From the NCBI RefSeq assembly GCF_963676685.1, contig NC_092344.1, positions 45,902,830 to 45,966,829 on the forward strand: a stretch of DNA of 64,000 bases, given 5' to 3'. The translations under genes were made by a program, and so were the position numbers. This DNA is from Mytilus edulis (lineage: Eukaryota; Mollusca; Bivalvia; Mytilida; Mytilidae). The notes beneath the pieces were generated by a model. The model was given only the letters and a program-made list of their open reading frames with translations, was not told the origin of the DNA and ran no database searches. Within the stretch, counting starts at the first letter, position 1, and each line of letters starts with the position of its first letter. Positions 10,233-21,888 of the stretch are shown here, piece by piece.

Positions 10233-11195
10233 TTTTTTTTCTTCTTCTTCTCCTGAAGTTTTTTAAAATATTTTTTGTTATTTTACAATTATTATGTTTT
10301 AAATGCGATAGCCTGCGTCGTTTCAGTTAGCAGGGATTGGGATTAGGTAATGACGAGTGGTATGGAATTTAACATTGTTTAATATTTAGATTATTTTTTC
10401 GATTGAGAAAAACGTGTTTGAGCATAACCAGAGACATATATTTTTATATGTCTACTCTCTGGCATAACGTTTGAGTAATTGTAGTAAATTCTATCTTCAA
10501 TTTTTATTGTGTATTTACTTAACCATTAACATGAGATTTTAAAATACTGAAAGTATGATGATCTGTTATTTGTTTATAATTTGCCATTTAAAAGTATTAT
10601 TATATACATCACTGAAGCATGTGATGTATTTTTCATCACGTCACGTGTTCTTTGATTGACTGAATGTAGTTTTTATGTCAGTCATGAATGACTACCAACA
10701 ATACAAAGATGGTTAAAGGAATGTCTACTTTCCCGGGGCTAACGGGACTATATTTGTATGGTCAGTTGTTTATTTACACTGGCTACTTACAATTTAAACC
10801 ATATTGTCAATTTTTAATACATAATACTTGAATATTTAAAGTGTCTGGTATTTTCCAATTAAGAATAAAATAGTTTTAAATATACATTATCTACCTGTGC
10901 AGGTAACATTTTTACCTGTATTAGGCCTCTGTTTACCTTTTGTCACTTTATATTAAATAATTTTAAATATTTGAGACGGATCTCTAACGGTGATATTTCT
11001 ATCAAATCTTAATTATAAACTGGCGTATCAATTATGTTATTTCAAGTGATAAAGATTAGGATATATACAAGATTATGACAGGATTAGGCGATGACCACTC
11101 TGTGTTGACAATGTAATCCAACTAGATAATTATACCTGGCTCAATCACTCTCAAAAGTGTTGTTTAATTTCGTCAAGTTATGAACAAGTGGAGAT
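10233..11195. other. Upstream region of the receptor gene
   Basis: AT-rich with no clear TATA/Inr arrangement. A hairpin (ccagagacatata / tatatgtctactctctgg, about 10428-10471) is the only structure. The promoter cannot be placed from sequence alone. Confidence 0.35.
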
Positions 11196-11451
11196 ATGAT
11201 TTCGTGTGTGGTTATATTAGTGTTATTCACTTCCATTCAGTTGTGTTCGAGTTACGAGCAATGTTTTGCAAAACCTCTACAGAAAAACCCGGATGCTGAG
11301 GCTAGATTTTCGGTCATTTTAAGTTTGAGACAAACATCTGGGGATGAAGAATGTCAAGACATTGCTACCTCTGCCTTAATGACTGTTGTTGCAATAGATT
11401 GGGCAGTGTCTAGATTAAATAATGTGACATTGGTACCAGGAGTTAAATTTG
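11196..11451 (+). CDS. Receptor with two tandem Venus-flytrap domains and one TM span, exon 1
   Basis: First coding exon of a seven-exon gene (11196-11451, 18674-18799, 19437-19594, 20660-21508, 21889-23334, 24765-25017, 25952-26772; 3909 bp, about 1302 residues). The product is a plasma-membrane receptor with two mGluR/ANF-receptor type ligand-binding domains in series, one membrane span and a long tail. I see no 7TM, kinase or guanylate cyclase domain, so it is not a standard mGluR, Venus kinase receptor or receptor guanylate cyclase. This exon gives the signal peptide (about residues 1-19, MISCVVILVLFTSIQLCSS) and the first strand and helix of domain 1 (FSVILSLRQTSGDEEC, IDWAVSRLNNVTLVPGVKF). 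The donor is g|gtaagt after one base of a Gly codon (phase 1). Ligand unknown; the fold is of the class that binds amino acids and other small ligands. Confidence 0.8.
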
Positions 11452-12189
11452 GTAAGTTCGTCTATCTTAAATAACAGCTCGTAATTTGTGCCATGGTTGA
11501 ATTGATATCAACAATCCGGATCTTAATTTAGCAATTGGGAAATAGGTCGCGTAAATTGAAACTAAAACTCATATGTAGAAAACAAAAAAACGAACTCCAA
11601 ATAAATTCAAAAACGGAAAGACCCTTATCAAATGTCAAAATCAAGATCTCAAAATAAAATACAATTTTCTTATTCCTTCCTGACATGGTACAGGCATTTC
11701 CTTGTGTTTAAAGGGGATCCACGCGTTTGTTGAAAATAACTCTCTCTATCTCTCAATTTAATGCACATGCATTACATGATAAGGGGAAGAGCATTTTAAT
11801 TATAGGGGTGGGGTTCAGGACCGGTTAGAACCGAGATTGAATATATTTACATACGATTGGGTGAAAATTAACTATCTGCAACTCAAAACGTAGGTCTGGA
11901 AACACAATTTTTAATGTATCCAAAGTGAGAAAAACATAAGCATTCGTAGCAAAATAAATTATCACCCAAAATAATAACTGATCCTCCCCTTATCAAAATG
12001 AATAAAGAAATTATCAAACAATTCAATCAATTATCAAGATAAAATTTTATTTCAATTCTGTACTTGCATGTAATTTAACACTCCAAATGAGTGTCTTTTC
12101 CTAAACAATATCTTTTTTTTCGATCAGCATATTTCATTACACTCCCGCTTTAAGTGATGAATTAGGAGTGTTTATTGATCTATAAAATT

Positions 12190-12510
12190 GAGAAAGGAAA
12201 TGGTGAATATGTCAAAGCGACAACCACCCGACCATAGAGCAAACAACAGCCGAAGGCAACCAATGGGTCTTCAATGTAGCGAGAATTCCCGCACCCGTAG
12301 GTGTCCTTGAGCTGGCCCCTAAAATATGCATAATAGTACAGTGATAATGGACGTCATACTAAACTCCGAATTATACACAAGAAACTAAAATTTAAAATCA
12401 TACAAGACTAACAAAGGCCAGAGGCTCCTGACTTGGGACAGGCGCAAAATTGCGGCGGGGTTAAACATGTTTATGAGATCTCAACCCTCCCCCTATACCT
12501 CTAGCCAATG
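12190..12510 (+). repeat. Mussel interspersed family 2
   Basis: It starts gaaaggaaatggtgaatatg, continues with tcaaagcgacaaccacccga and ggctggcccctaaaatatgc, and ends near ggggttaaacatgtttatga. It is the cleanest copy of family 2 in the window. Confidence 0.6.
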
Positions 12511-13439
12511 TAGAAAAGTAAAAGAATAACAATACGCACATTAAAATTCAGTTCAAGAGAAGTCCGAGTCTGATGTCAAAAGATGTAACAAAAGAAAATA
12601 AATAAAATGACAATAATACATAAATAACAACAGACTACTTTAGTCTAGCAGTTAACTGACATGCCAGCTCCAGACCTCAATTAAACTGATTGAAAGATTA
12701 TGTCTTCATCATATGAATATCAGGTACAATCCCTCCCGTTAGGGGTTTAGTATCATACTATCATAAAATATATGTATGTCTGTTATACTGTTCATTTGCT
12801 CAATATTCTGCTCTTTGTATCCGCAACTCCATTTAAATGGGTTTAATGATTCATAAAAAATCTGATGTTTTATTACCTAGAATGTTGTACATCTTCTTTT
12901 TGTTTGTTTGTATATCTTTCTATGATTTGATAAGGGTATATATCATTAGGGTTCCCCAAAGCAAGTAGCACATACATATCAGGAATCATCAGAAACGGTA
13001 TACAGTGCAAAGGCTAAACGATTACGCCCATTATAGCAGGACAGTTTACCACATATCAAATTATGGGTGCTCATCTTGCCGCAGTGTAAAGCAATATATC
13101 CAAAGCCGCTAAGTGTATTTCATTGAAACTTTCTTTGATCCTTTCTTGCATAATGATGTATTTACATCTGATTTTTGTTTATCCCATTGTTATTTCGTGT
13201 TTGTCACAACAAAACATGCTTGGACTTTGCCTTATTTATACAAATAGAATTTCCGGCTTTGAGTTGTAAAACTATGCTCACAGTATTTCTGTTTTGAGAC
13301 TTTAGCTTTAAATAGAGATTTGTACTATGATTGATTTTTAATCAGACAAATAGTCTAAAAATTTAAAATATGTTTTTGTTTTATCAACATCTAATACAAA
13401 ATAAAGGGTATTGAGTATCCATCTATGACACAAAATAGG

Positions 13440-13830
13440 TACATTAAAATTGAGAATGGGGAATTAAAAAAAATGTCAAAAATTCAACAAAAAAACTGAC
13501 CTAAGAGCAGAAAAAAGCCTTGGGCCACTAATGAGTCTTCAATCGTGACAGCGAGAAAATCCCACACCCGGAGGCGGGCTTCAGCTGGCCCCTAAACACA
13601 TAATGTACTACATGTACATTGTAGTTCAGTGAAAACGGAAATTACACTAAACTCCGAGATATATAAATGAACTAAATAAAAATGACCTATAGTTGTTAAT
13701 TACTGTGCCATTTTGGTCTCTTGTGGATAGTAGTCTCATTGGCAATCATACCACATCTTCTTTTTTATATTTACAAAGGCCAGAGACTCCTGACTGAATG
13801 GGACAGGCGTAACAATGCACAGCAAAAACA
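13440..13830 (+). repeat. Family 2 copy interrupted by a short reversed family 1 piece
   Basis: The blocks ttcaatcgtgacagcgagaa and ggcttcagctggcccctaaa are followed at about 13690-13771 by a reversed family 1 end (ctcattggcaatcataccac). Family 2 then resumes with aaaggccagagactcctgac. Compare the uninterrupted copy at 12190-12510. Confidence 0.6.
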
Positions 13831-16253
13831 CACAAAGTCAATGGAACGTTACTTTTGTTGCTGTTCTTCATTTCAAGGTCACAGTGGGGCCTTCAACACG
13901 AAACTAAAGAAACTCAAATCTCATTAGACGGCCCGTTGCACCGGTTTTAGTCTTGATCAACTGTAGAAGATGCGGGGTACACACCAATGAAAAAACATTC
14001 CAATAACCAGAAAAATATCTCGAATAGGTTATTTTCTGTTTTTTTCTGGTTGTTGGGTTGTTTTCGCATTAGCCGTGTATCCCACATATTCTTTTATGCA
14101 TGTATTCACATTCATGCTGTTAAAACTACGTTTATTTTGACTTTTGTTTACTTTGAATTTAAGTGCAGTAAAACGGACACAGAAATAATTGCATATCATG
14201 GGATTTAAAGAATCTGCACATTAATCATTTACATGTAGAAAGTTTCATGATATTAATTCCTGTTTATCTTGAAAGCATGTTTAAAAGTTTAAAGTTTTAA
14301 TAACTTGTGTAAGGTTTGGAAGGTGAAAATGTGTGCAGACGTTTTAGAGATTTAATTGGGGGAATTAGAAGACGAGATATACGAAGAATATTCGTATTAC
14401 ATTGAACTTTTCCCTTATTCAGTCATTAAAATTTCCCCCAGACACAAACAAGGTCATACTTGTTCAAAAGCCAATAAAATGGTCCAATTCATACAAAAAC
14501 TGTTTTAACATAATACGAACAAGTACCAAAGGCTGTATAAATAACACAAATTATCCCAAATTACTTGTTTCTGGATGACTTATCCTTATGACAAGATATA
14601 TATCAAGATAATTATAACACAAAGCTTAGCTATCGTTTTATCAAATCGCTTGTACATTTTTTTTAAGAACAAAATTTCAATTTGAACAATAATTGTTCGC
14701 ATTTTGATTTTATACCGATTTTAAGAGGTGAAGTACTGAATGAGATTCACCTTACATTTTGCTTTCTAAAATTAAAGAATTTGGTTGTATATATCCTTTA
14801 AAGATATAAATGTGATTTGTATTAAAAATTGAGACCCGTGTAAATCCGCGTACAAACCAAAATAATATGAATCATTGGAAGTTTTTATTACTATTATCTT
14901 GTGAACTAGCGCGTTAAAAACCCGACTTGTCGTGGCGTTTTAGTACAAAGCAAGGTTCATATTCATATAACAATAACGGCATAATCCCGTACAGATATGC
15001 ATGGAATATTTGCTACTGGACGTTCACATCAATCCATCATCATTTCGATCATCAGCTTCATCATCAATGTTACTTTCATGTATATGTACTTCGAAAAAGT
15101 TTTGAATATAAAGTACATGTATACAGTCATAAAACATGAGGAGCAATGCTTTTTTTAACACCCGAAACCGCCGGAAGTCAGTTTTGTCTGAGAATATTGG
15201 AATCATAACTAATGAAATTACATAATTAAGAAGGCCACAACAAAATTGAAAATTCAATATACATGTACCAATGGTTGTTATTCTGGATTCCCATGGACTT
15301 ACTTACAGATGGGGGTGCTTTATAAGTTATCGTCAACTACCAAACTTTGCTGGTATCTGAATTTGTTTCCTACATATAGAATCGCAAATCTTTTTATGTA
15401 GCTTTGGATCTCACACTTAAAAGTGTTCGGGAAATGATAAACCCCTCTCTCTTTCTTTTTTATTTTTTTCTACCTTGTCTATCTTCAGGTTATAGCCATA
15501 CTATATGATATGACCCCGTGTTGGAATTAGAATTTTACACTGAAAAATATTTAGGATTGTATTTCTGATGATTGCTGGTTTTGATCGAATATTAACATAT
15601 GTGGTAAATTCATTAAAAAAAGATGCCATAATACATTTTTATGTTTATTGGTTATTTAAATTCTACTTATTGCTTGTGGTTGAGAAACATGTGGTTTACC
15701 ATTGTTTGAGAAAAAAAGGCGAGGAGTATGTATTCAGTTACTGAGTTTTCTTTAAATTCTCCTTGGTAGATATGAAATTACTATACAGATATAGGTTCTG
15801 AACTCTTTGATAATTGCCTTTTGAAGAACGCAAGTTTAAGTATTTTGTATTAAAATGCTAAATACAGACAGTTTTCGGTAGCTGGTTATAAGTTCGGAAG
15901 GGTTTTTAAGCAAATGTTTCTTTCGGGTCAACGTATAATTTACAACTGTTTTTATCCTGATTTAGAGTAATTTCTCGCAATTTGATTGGCTGACATTGTC
16001 CTAATAAATTTCAGTACAATTTTTTATCACGTCAATTGAATTATCTCCCTTATTTATTACGTCAATTGGAATTATCTCCCTTATACCATTGACATAATAA
16101 AAAGAAATTTAAAAAATTGAGTTGTTATAGTCATAATATTTTGAATTTTTCACAGTTTTAGATTAAATATCTAAAAGCTATTTGTTGATATTGTCCTAAA
16201 ATTGAATTTGAATATAATAATATGTAACAAAATCAGGATAAATTCGTTACACA

Positions 16254-16375
16254 GTGTACAATTGTCCTAACACGGAATTTATCGGGTCAATAAAATTCAT
16301 ATCGGGTTTGGCTTTGCCTCAACCGATATGAATTTTATTGACCCGATAAATTCTCGTATTAGGACAATTGCACAC
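16254..16375. repeat. Near-perfect long hairpin (MITE-like)
   Basis: The left arm 16254-16305 and right arm 16323-16375 pair over about 52 positions with two mismatches and one single-base indel. The 17-nt loop (16306-16322) contains ggctttgcc. The core words are caattgtcctaa, tttatcgggtcaataaaatt and catatcgg. No coding capacity. Confidence 0.85.
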
Positions 16376-16438
16376 TACATGTAAATAATAGTATGCCACG
16401 GCGTCACCGTATATCCTTGTCCGTCCGTCCGTACGGAC

Positions 16439-16643
16439 GTCTGAAAATTGGATTTCGGTCCATAACTTTAAAAGTTTTCTTAACCAAATGGTATACACAC
16501 CCAACTTATACACAATGCTCATTTAAACCACAAAACATAGATCAAGTTCGAATGTAACGTCTCAGGTTATGCCCATTTATAAAAAGCAGGGCCATCATCT
16601 GTGCATATTCTCCATTTAGTTTTCATTTTTCCTTTCTTTTTTG
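16439..16643 (+). repeat. Direct repeat X, left copy
   Basis: About 205 bp starting gtctgaaaattggatttcgg and ending at tttcctttcttttttga. Nearly identical to 17195-17406. The SINE block lies exactly between the two copies. Confidence 0.75.
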
Positions 16644-16647
16644 AAAA

Positions 16648-17194
16648 AAATTGTTGTTCTCCCCTCTCCGCGATTCGAACTCGTGCTATTGGGATATCGA
16701 TCCAGGACGACATCGTCTGCACTGTTCACAGCGCTTAAGACCACTTGGACACCTAGACTAAACTTAAAATTGATCTTTTGGTGGCCCATTGATACCTTTC
16801 CTCGTCAGAAGAATCTAGAGTTGTAACACAGTACATCGAGTTATAAGGTATAAAGATGGAATCTAATGCACATCAGCTAAATTATCTATTGCAAAGGATC
16901 GTAAGATGCAGTCACAGAAATAGTTACAATATATGTATTGCGATTAATACGTTACTTTAAACAAGGTACAGCTCTACGACAGATCAATCGATCCATTTGA
17001 CCAGTGAAGGTGATACACTACTGAAAACACATATTTTTTCATAATTACTTTAAATAACAGCACAACAATGTTTAAATCTGCAAATTTGTTCTTCCCGCGA
17101 CTGGATACGAACTCATGCTATTGTGTATCCAGCGTTCATATTTGGTTGTGGAACTATAAATTTAAGAAACTAAAGGTGTGGGTTTTATTTCTGA
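16648..17194 (-). mobile_element. Composite SINE block, copy 2, with tRNA-derived head
   Basis: The minus-strand head has the A-box region (complement of about 16731-16758) and B box cgagttcgaatcgc (complement of about 16670-16683). The truncated second SINE body lies at about 17040-17130. Same composite as 9697-10232. Confidence 0.65.
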
Positions 17195-17406
17195 GTCTGA
17201 AAATTGGATTTCGGTCCATAACTTAAGTTTTCTTAACCAAATGGTATACACACCCAACTTATACACAATGCTCATTTATACCACAAAACACAGATCAAGT
17301 TCGAATGTACTGTTCTCAGGTTATGCCCATTTATAACGTAATAAAAAGCAGGGTCATCATCTGTGCATATTATCCATTTAGTTTTCATTTTTCCTTTCTT
17401 TTTTGA
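17195..17406 (+). repeat. Direct repeat X, right copy
   Basis: A second copy of the gtctgaaaattggatttcgg segment, ending ttcctttcttttttga. It differs from the left copy by a few substitutions and small indels, including an acgtaat insertion near 17336-17342. Confidence 0.75.
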
Positions 17407-17704
17407 TAATCACAATTGTAATATGTTCATGCTCATGACAGTCGAAAACTTCCTCTCCATGCGATCTAAATAAAATAAAAACGTCAATACGTTCGGTTAC
17501 TTTAACAAATCACCACTATTTGTTTGATTTTCTTAAGGTTTTTTATAAACTTTCTGTGGAACAACATGCTGTTTAAAATATACGTGCAAATACAGATTGA
17601 TTTACTTTTATATATTCAGAAAAAATGCATTAGAATCGTTTTCTACATTGACATTTTAAAGGTTAAATGTTTACAGTCAGAAGTTCTTTCCTGCATTATA
17701 AAAT

Positions 17705-17770
17705 AGAGAATGGAAATGGGGAATGGGGAATGTGTCAAAGAGACAACAACCCGACCAAAGACCAGAAAAC
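17705..17770 (+). repeat. Family 2 fragment
   Basis: gagaatggaaatggggaatg followed by tgtcaaagagacaacaaccc is the left end of family 2 (compare 12195-12230). The rest is missing. Confidence 0.5.
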
Positions 17771-18673
17771 ATTTCTTACACTGTATCATTGCTTTATGTC
17801 AACTGCTAAGTTTTCGATTTGAACGATTCATTCATTTTCACGGAGAACTTCAATATAGAAAGAAACGCCACTGTACGAACAAATCGGTTTTAAGTTTGGT
17901 CTGTCCATGTTAAAATTGGAAAGGCAAATATATTTACAAGAAAGATTATCCAAGGGGGATTCAACTATTTGCTTATCAATTATCGTTCGGGTCGTTTTAA
18001 TTGTCACACTCTACGGTTTCTAGATTACATGTATACATGTTTGAATAAAACATTCCTTTAATATTTGACGACTTAATTCCAGAAGATTCAATCAGGGGCC
18101 TGAATTTCGAAAGTATCCAAGGATAGACATGTCTTATGACAGAGTTTTATTACTTGTATGGGACCACCCTAAGATTCTTATTAGGTTCTAAATCAAAGCT
18201 GCCTTTAATTGGTCCCTAATGAGGGTTGTCTCAGGACAAAGAAAATAACGCTTTATTACATGTACATGTACTTATCTTTAAAACTAAACCGTTATATATA
18301 ATTTCATAGTAAAATTTCACCCAAAACTCGTTTTGCCTTCAGGCTATTCTCTTTGCATGTTACATATAAAGCAAAACGAAAACCCTGTTTTATGCTTTTT
18401 GTTTTTTCTTTGTTATTATTTACAATATATATATACTAATGTAGATCTGATTCGTAACTTCCATCCCGAGCGGGGCATATATATAGCATATACATAGCGT
18501 CCTTGCAAAAAACGTGGCAAACATTGAGGAATTCTATTTGGTAGGAAGATAATTTTTTGTCACCAGTTTTCAAGCTAAAACAGCATTTTTTTAAAATATC
18601 AAAGACTGGTTTTTGTGTATTTGTACACTATTGGGGTTTCTATTTATACGTTTTTTATTTTCTTTTTTATCAG

Positions 18674-18799
18674 GATATGACTTATACGATGACTGTGGTA
18701 ATGAGCGGTACAGCATGTATAGTGTACTGGATGCCATGGATTACTATTTCCCGCCAGATCTGAGATCCTGCACAGGAAATAGTTCTACATATTATCTAG
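18674..18799 (+). CDS. Tandem Venus-flytrap receptor, exon 2
   Basis: Acceptor tttatcag, donor ctag|gtatta; both ends phase 1, 126 bp. It encodes YDLYDDCGNERYSMYSVLDA and DLRSCTGNSSTYYL, the part of domain 1 that in mGluR-like domains runs from the first helix towards the disulphide loop. Two cysteines are present. Joined codons at both borders give glycine, as expected for intact splicing. Confidence 0.75.
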
Positions 18800-19436
18800 G
18801 TATTATGACATAACTTCTATTCTTGCATATATATTTTTTAATTTTATCATTAATTCATTATTCTAGAATGGCTGGTAGCAACTTTTATTTTAAAACAAAA
18901 TTATTACATAATATTAAGTTTATGTTATTGTAACATAACCATAGTGTTTGCGAAGTGTTTTAGAAATTTTGATAAAGATTTATTTTGAGATTTGTTCCTT
19001 TGAATACATATCGATATATATTTCTTGTCACAACATTTAAAAAGTGGACAAATAATTGAGTCTACGATACTGATATTCGAAAACTGATTAAAAGTCCTTT
19101 AAATAGGATATTTCATTGGTAATGAAAATACATACACGTTTAAAAAGCACACATAGTCATATACTTAGATGCCAAGTATTGTCGCTGTGTCTTCATTGTG
19201 AATGTCTGCTTAAATGTAAAAATATCTTTTTTCATTAACGCAGGCACTACAAATAAAACCGATTGATTTGGTGCTTCCTGCTTTATGTCTAGAGTAAACA
19301 TATTTGAACATATACAGGACGACAATATGTATGAAATACTTGCCACTGGACGTTAAGGAATTGACATACACAAGTATTGTCCAAACTTACGCATACGTCT
19401 CTATCAACATTAATGACTATTGTTGTTTAATTACAG
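18800..19436 (+). other. Intron 2 of the receptor gene
   Basis: 637 bp, phase 1, gtatta...ttacag. AT-rich; no element recognised. Confidence 0.6.
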
Positions 19437-19594
19437 GTATTCTTGGTCCCTCACGCAGTCAAAATACGCAAAAAGTTTTAGAAATGGTAGAAAATATGGA
19501 CATTCCTGTAGTAAGTCCATCATCAACGTCTCCTGATTTACGCAACAGTCCTAACTTCTTCCGAACGGTTCCTTCGGATGATGACCAAGTTCGC
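19437..19594 (+). CDS. Tandem Venus-flytrap receptor, exon 3
   Basis: 158 bp, acceptor ttaattacag, donor cgc|gtaagt (phase 0). It encodes GILGPSRSQNTQKVLEMVEN, then IPVVSPSSTSPDLRNSP and FFRTVPSDDDQVR. In mGluR-like domains this is the stretch that carries ligand-contacting Ser/Thr (SST here) and the conserved F-RTVPSD motif of the hinge region. Confidence 0.8.
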
Positions 19595-20659
19595 GTAAGT
19601 ATTTTTTATTTTAATGTAGCTAGTGATATCTTATATTGACAATGCCTGTTAATAATAACAATAATAGTTTAGTTGTTATAATGATAGTAATTCAGTTTTC
19701 GAAAGAAAAAAAATAAGGGATTAACATGAATTGAGCCTACAAATTGTGTTATTTGACTATCGTATAAGTATAAGGATAGGTAACGTGGTATGATTGCCAA
19801 TGAGACAACTGTCCACTAGAGTTCGAATAAAATGGATATAAGCAATAAGCTAACCGTAAGACCTTCGGCAATGAGAAAACCTATACCGCATGAAAACGTG
19901 AAAACTAAGGCCCTGATTTATAATACAATTTAGAAAGAAAAAAAACATTTATAACAGATAAGAACAAATGACAACCATTGAACTACATGATTCTAACTGG
20001 AAACAGGCACATACATGTACATAATTTGGCAGGGTTAAACAGGTATGTGTGTGTGTGCTAGATCCTCCCCTCAATCTGTGACAGTGGTGTAGGGTATTCT
20101 TCTACCACTGCCTGTTTGTGGGCGAAAAAGATACAAAAAGTGCACTGAAGATCATTGATTTACCACCCGTTACAAAACTTGCATGGAACAATTCCATATC
20201 AATTATAACATTTCTTATGCGCACGTGTTTAAGCAAAAGGGTAGCTTTTTATTTTAATATATTTTCTTCATTCTGAACAAACAATTGAAAAAACTAAATA
20301 CCAGTAACTTTTCATTTTTGAAATTCGAGTGTAGGGATAGCAATTGAAAGAAGTACAGTAAACACGGGAATTGGACGCAAGGAGGAAATGCTGTGGTAAC
20401 ATACTGTGTTACTTCTCTTCTTTTTACTCAATCAAAACAAATATAATGTCTGTTTCTGTTGTTACCTACTCCCTTCAGCAAGAAAAACTGACCGCCTCTG
20501 AATAACACAAAAGTGCTGAAAGTAGCGTTACTATAATGGTTTTCTTTTACAAATTGTGACTTGGATGGAGAGTTGTCTCATTGGCACTCATACCACATCT
20601 TCTTATATCTATTAAACACCAATCAATCAATCAATATATTGTTATCATGTTTCTTGTAG
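19595..20659 (+). other. Intron 3 with interspersed repeats
   Basis: Phase 0, gtaagt...cttgtag. It contains a family 1 copy (about 19783-20090) and a short reversed element (about 20530-20620, gagttgtctcattggcactc) that also occurs at 29938-30020. Confidence 0.65.
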
Positions 20660-21508
20660 GTGTTTGTTGACTTGATGGAACAGCACAACTGGAACTATGT
20701 AGTAGCAATGCACACGGACGATAATTACGGTCGGTATGGAGTAACGAACATTGTCAAGCTCGCAAAAATTCGCAATATTTGCGTAAATGTCATACCTGGA
20801 TTCAAAACCACAGAAACATTTGATGACACATCATTCAGAGACAGCATACTTCAGAAATTATTACAACATGTTGAAAACACAACAGACGATACATTAGGTG
20901 TACTGTATTTTGGTCAAAGAAACGTTATTCAGCAACTTCTTAGTAAAATGCAGCTAACAGCCAATATTAAAGCAAAATTAAAGAATATAAAATGGATTAT
21001 GTCTGAATCAATAGGTACTCGTGTTATGGTATTATCTGGAGCACCAGATGTTACGAACGAGGCTATGACTGTTTCTATGTCAACATTAGATGTCCCAGAA
21101 GTTCTTGAACATGCAAATAACATTCGGTCGTCTGCGTCAACGTCAGATGATATTTCTTCGCTCATAAAGAATTTTGGACCCATTTCCGGTGATGATTGGA
21201 AGGACTTTATTGTATCTATTTTAGATAGCGTTTTTGCTGTAACCACTTCTTTGAAAACGGCATTCGATACAAGATGTACCGGTTATAAAGTTATCTGCGA
21301 AGGTTTTGAGGATTATTACAATTCCAAAAAGTTAGAAACGATGAATAACACAATAGTGAACTACACTGCTTTAGGTCCAGATATTTCTCCAACGGAATTT
21401 ATTAACAAACGCAGAGTTGTTACATTTAATAGCTTCGGTGACCTGGTTCCCGATTCAAAGACCCCACTTTACGACATCAATATGTACAAAAACTCACAAC
21501 TTTTGAGG
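20660..21508 (+). CDS. Tandem Venus-flytrap receptor, exon 4 (end of ligand-binding domain 1)
   Basis: 849 bp, phase 0 at both ends (acceptor ttcttgtag, donor agg|gtaagt). It starts VFVDLMEQHNWNYVVAMHTD and DNYGRYG, the canonical beginning of lobe 2; the NYG tyrosine aligns with a ligand-contacting Tyr of mGluRs. Then come GVLYFGQRNVIQQLL, IKWIMSES and SILDSVFAVTTSLKTAF. It ends TPLYDINMYKNSQLLR just before an intron that separates it from VGSY of the next exon. Domain 1 is about residues 20-463 in total. Confidence 0.85.
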
Positions 21509-21888
21509 GTAAGTTCTAATATGTAATATAACAGATTTTCATTTGAAAACCATTACAAATACATGACGAAGAAACACAGATCAAACTGAAAACAGCGAAG
21601 TTCTAGAAATAAACACAAATTTGAAACACGTGCACTGTCGAGGTATCATGTTTCTACCCAATTATACTAAAACCAGGATCGTGATTTATTATTATTTTAA
21701 ATCATATTTAGTCAAGTTTATCGGTTTGCAAACCGTAGAGTTAACTAGTATTACCACACAAACGTTAACATCAACGTTAAACGTGTATAGAAAATCTTGC
21801 ATCCAACTTTTGTATCTGTATTCATTAGTCTTATAATCTAAAGCTAATGCTTTGATTCGCATTTAACTCATTAAACTTTATTTTGTAG
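21509..21888 (+). other. Intron 4 of the receptor gene
   Basis: 380 bp, phase 0, gtaagt...ttttgtag. No repeat recognised. Confidence 0.6.

Larger units (their letters stand above)
11452..18673 (+). other. Intron 1 of the receptor gene (7.2 kb)
   Basis: Phase 1 intron, gtaagt...ttatcag. It carries interspersed family 2 copies (12190-12510, 13440-13830, 17705-17770), a long hairpin (16254-16375) and the SINE block with flanking repeats (16439-17406). I saw no extra coding exon in the correct frame. Confidence 0.7.
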
